DNA of 45,365 nt from Conservatibacter flavescens (lineage in GTDB: Bacteria > Pseudomonadota > Gammaproteobacteria > Enterobacterales > Pasteurellaceae), in the NCBI RefSeq assembly GCF_002795425.1, contig NZ_PHHA01000038.1, positions 1-45,365 of the forward strand. Direction: 5' to 3'. The notes below the pieces were generated by a model. That model was not told the DNA's origin, did no database searches, and was given only the letters and a program-made list of their open reading frames with translations. Both the position numbers and the translations under genes were made by a program. Of this stretch, positions 45,346 to 45,365 are shown one piece after another (within the stretch, counting starts at the first letter, position 1; each line of letters starts with the position of its first letter).

Positions 45346-45365
45346 GTTCTTTAACAATTTATCAG
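45346..45365 (+). promoter_or_regulatory. rrn leader boxA antitermination element
   Basis: TTCTTTAACAATTTATCAG matches the rrn boxA region (TGCTCTTTAACA in E. coli) that binds NusB-S10 and prevents termination. The 16S rRNA gene should begin about 100-200 bases beyond the window end. Confidence 0.8.

Overview
The window is chromosomal DNA of a member of the Pasteurellaceae. I see about twenty copies of the Haemophilus-type DNA uptake signal core (AAGTGCGGT or its complement) scattered across it. Many neighbourhoods are typical of the family: surE-yqaA-nlpD without rpoS, comF-nfuA, secB-gpsA, tsaC-aroE and dprA. Species cannot be decided from the sequence alone.

Layout. 1-390: a tandemly duplicated ~195 bp repeat unit with palindromes. 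437-4332 (+): a FUSC membrane protein, surE, a YqaA-type membrane protein, a mini-lipoprotein that looks like the N-terminus of NlpD, and nlpD itself. 4404-9324 (-): a MarC-family protein and the fructose PTS operon fruB-fruK-fruA. fruA is split by a one-base-type frameshift between the IIB and IIC domains, and fruB carries two HPr domains. 9414-9944 (-): a lipoprotein. 10168-16438 (+): a galactitol/tagatose operon (lacD-gatZ-gatA-gatB-gatC-gatD-gatR) that pairs a class I aldolase with GatZ.

16481-24225 (-): the most unusual region. Transcribed from 24225 downward it holds a FucI/AraA-like isomerase, a DHDPS/NAL-family aldolase, a cytoplasmic BNR (sialidase-like) protein, and a complete tripartite tricarboxylate transporter (TctC-TctB-TctA). 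An intra-operon hairpin separates tctC from tctB, and a LacI-type regulator comes last. It has a clear control region (LacI-like palindrome and CRP site) and no uptake signal that I can see, which suggests it was acquired. I cannot name its substrate; it is the best candidate here for an undescribed catabolic pathway.

24520-28742 (+): anaerobic glycerol-3-phosphate dehydrogenase glpABC with a GlpR-type operator. 28828-32682: glpX (-), zapB (+), a HAD phosphatase (-), comF (+, with a competence CRP-S-like site) and nfuA (+, with a strong IscR type-1-like site). 32683-34630 (-): a decaying patch with a truncated and frameshifted Sel1 gene, a doubly broken secreted-protein gene, one intact Sel1-repeat protein, and an in-frame junction of an amidohydrolase N-terminus to a MogA C-terminus. 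34889-40037 (+): YibN-type rhodanese, secB, gpsA, cysE, hslO and glmU. 40085-43134 (-): dprA, a C4 zinc-finger protein, tsaC and aroE. 43497-45098 (+): an NSS-family sodium symporter with its 30-residue MetS-like partner. The window ends in a promoter and boxA leader of what must be an rRNA operon beginning just past base 45365.

How the genes work together. Several modules feed central carbon metabolism: fructose through fruBKA (apparently disabled unless the frameshift is a sequencing error), galactitol through tagatose 6-phosphate, glycerol 3-phosphate through glpABC/gpsA, and gluconeogenesis through glpX. Two competence genes (comF, dprA) carry matching CRP-S-like sites at nearly the same distance from their starts.
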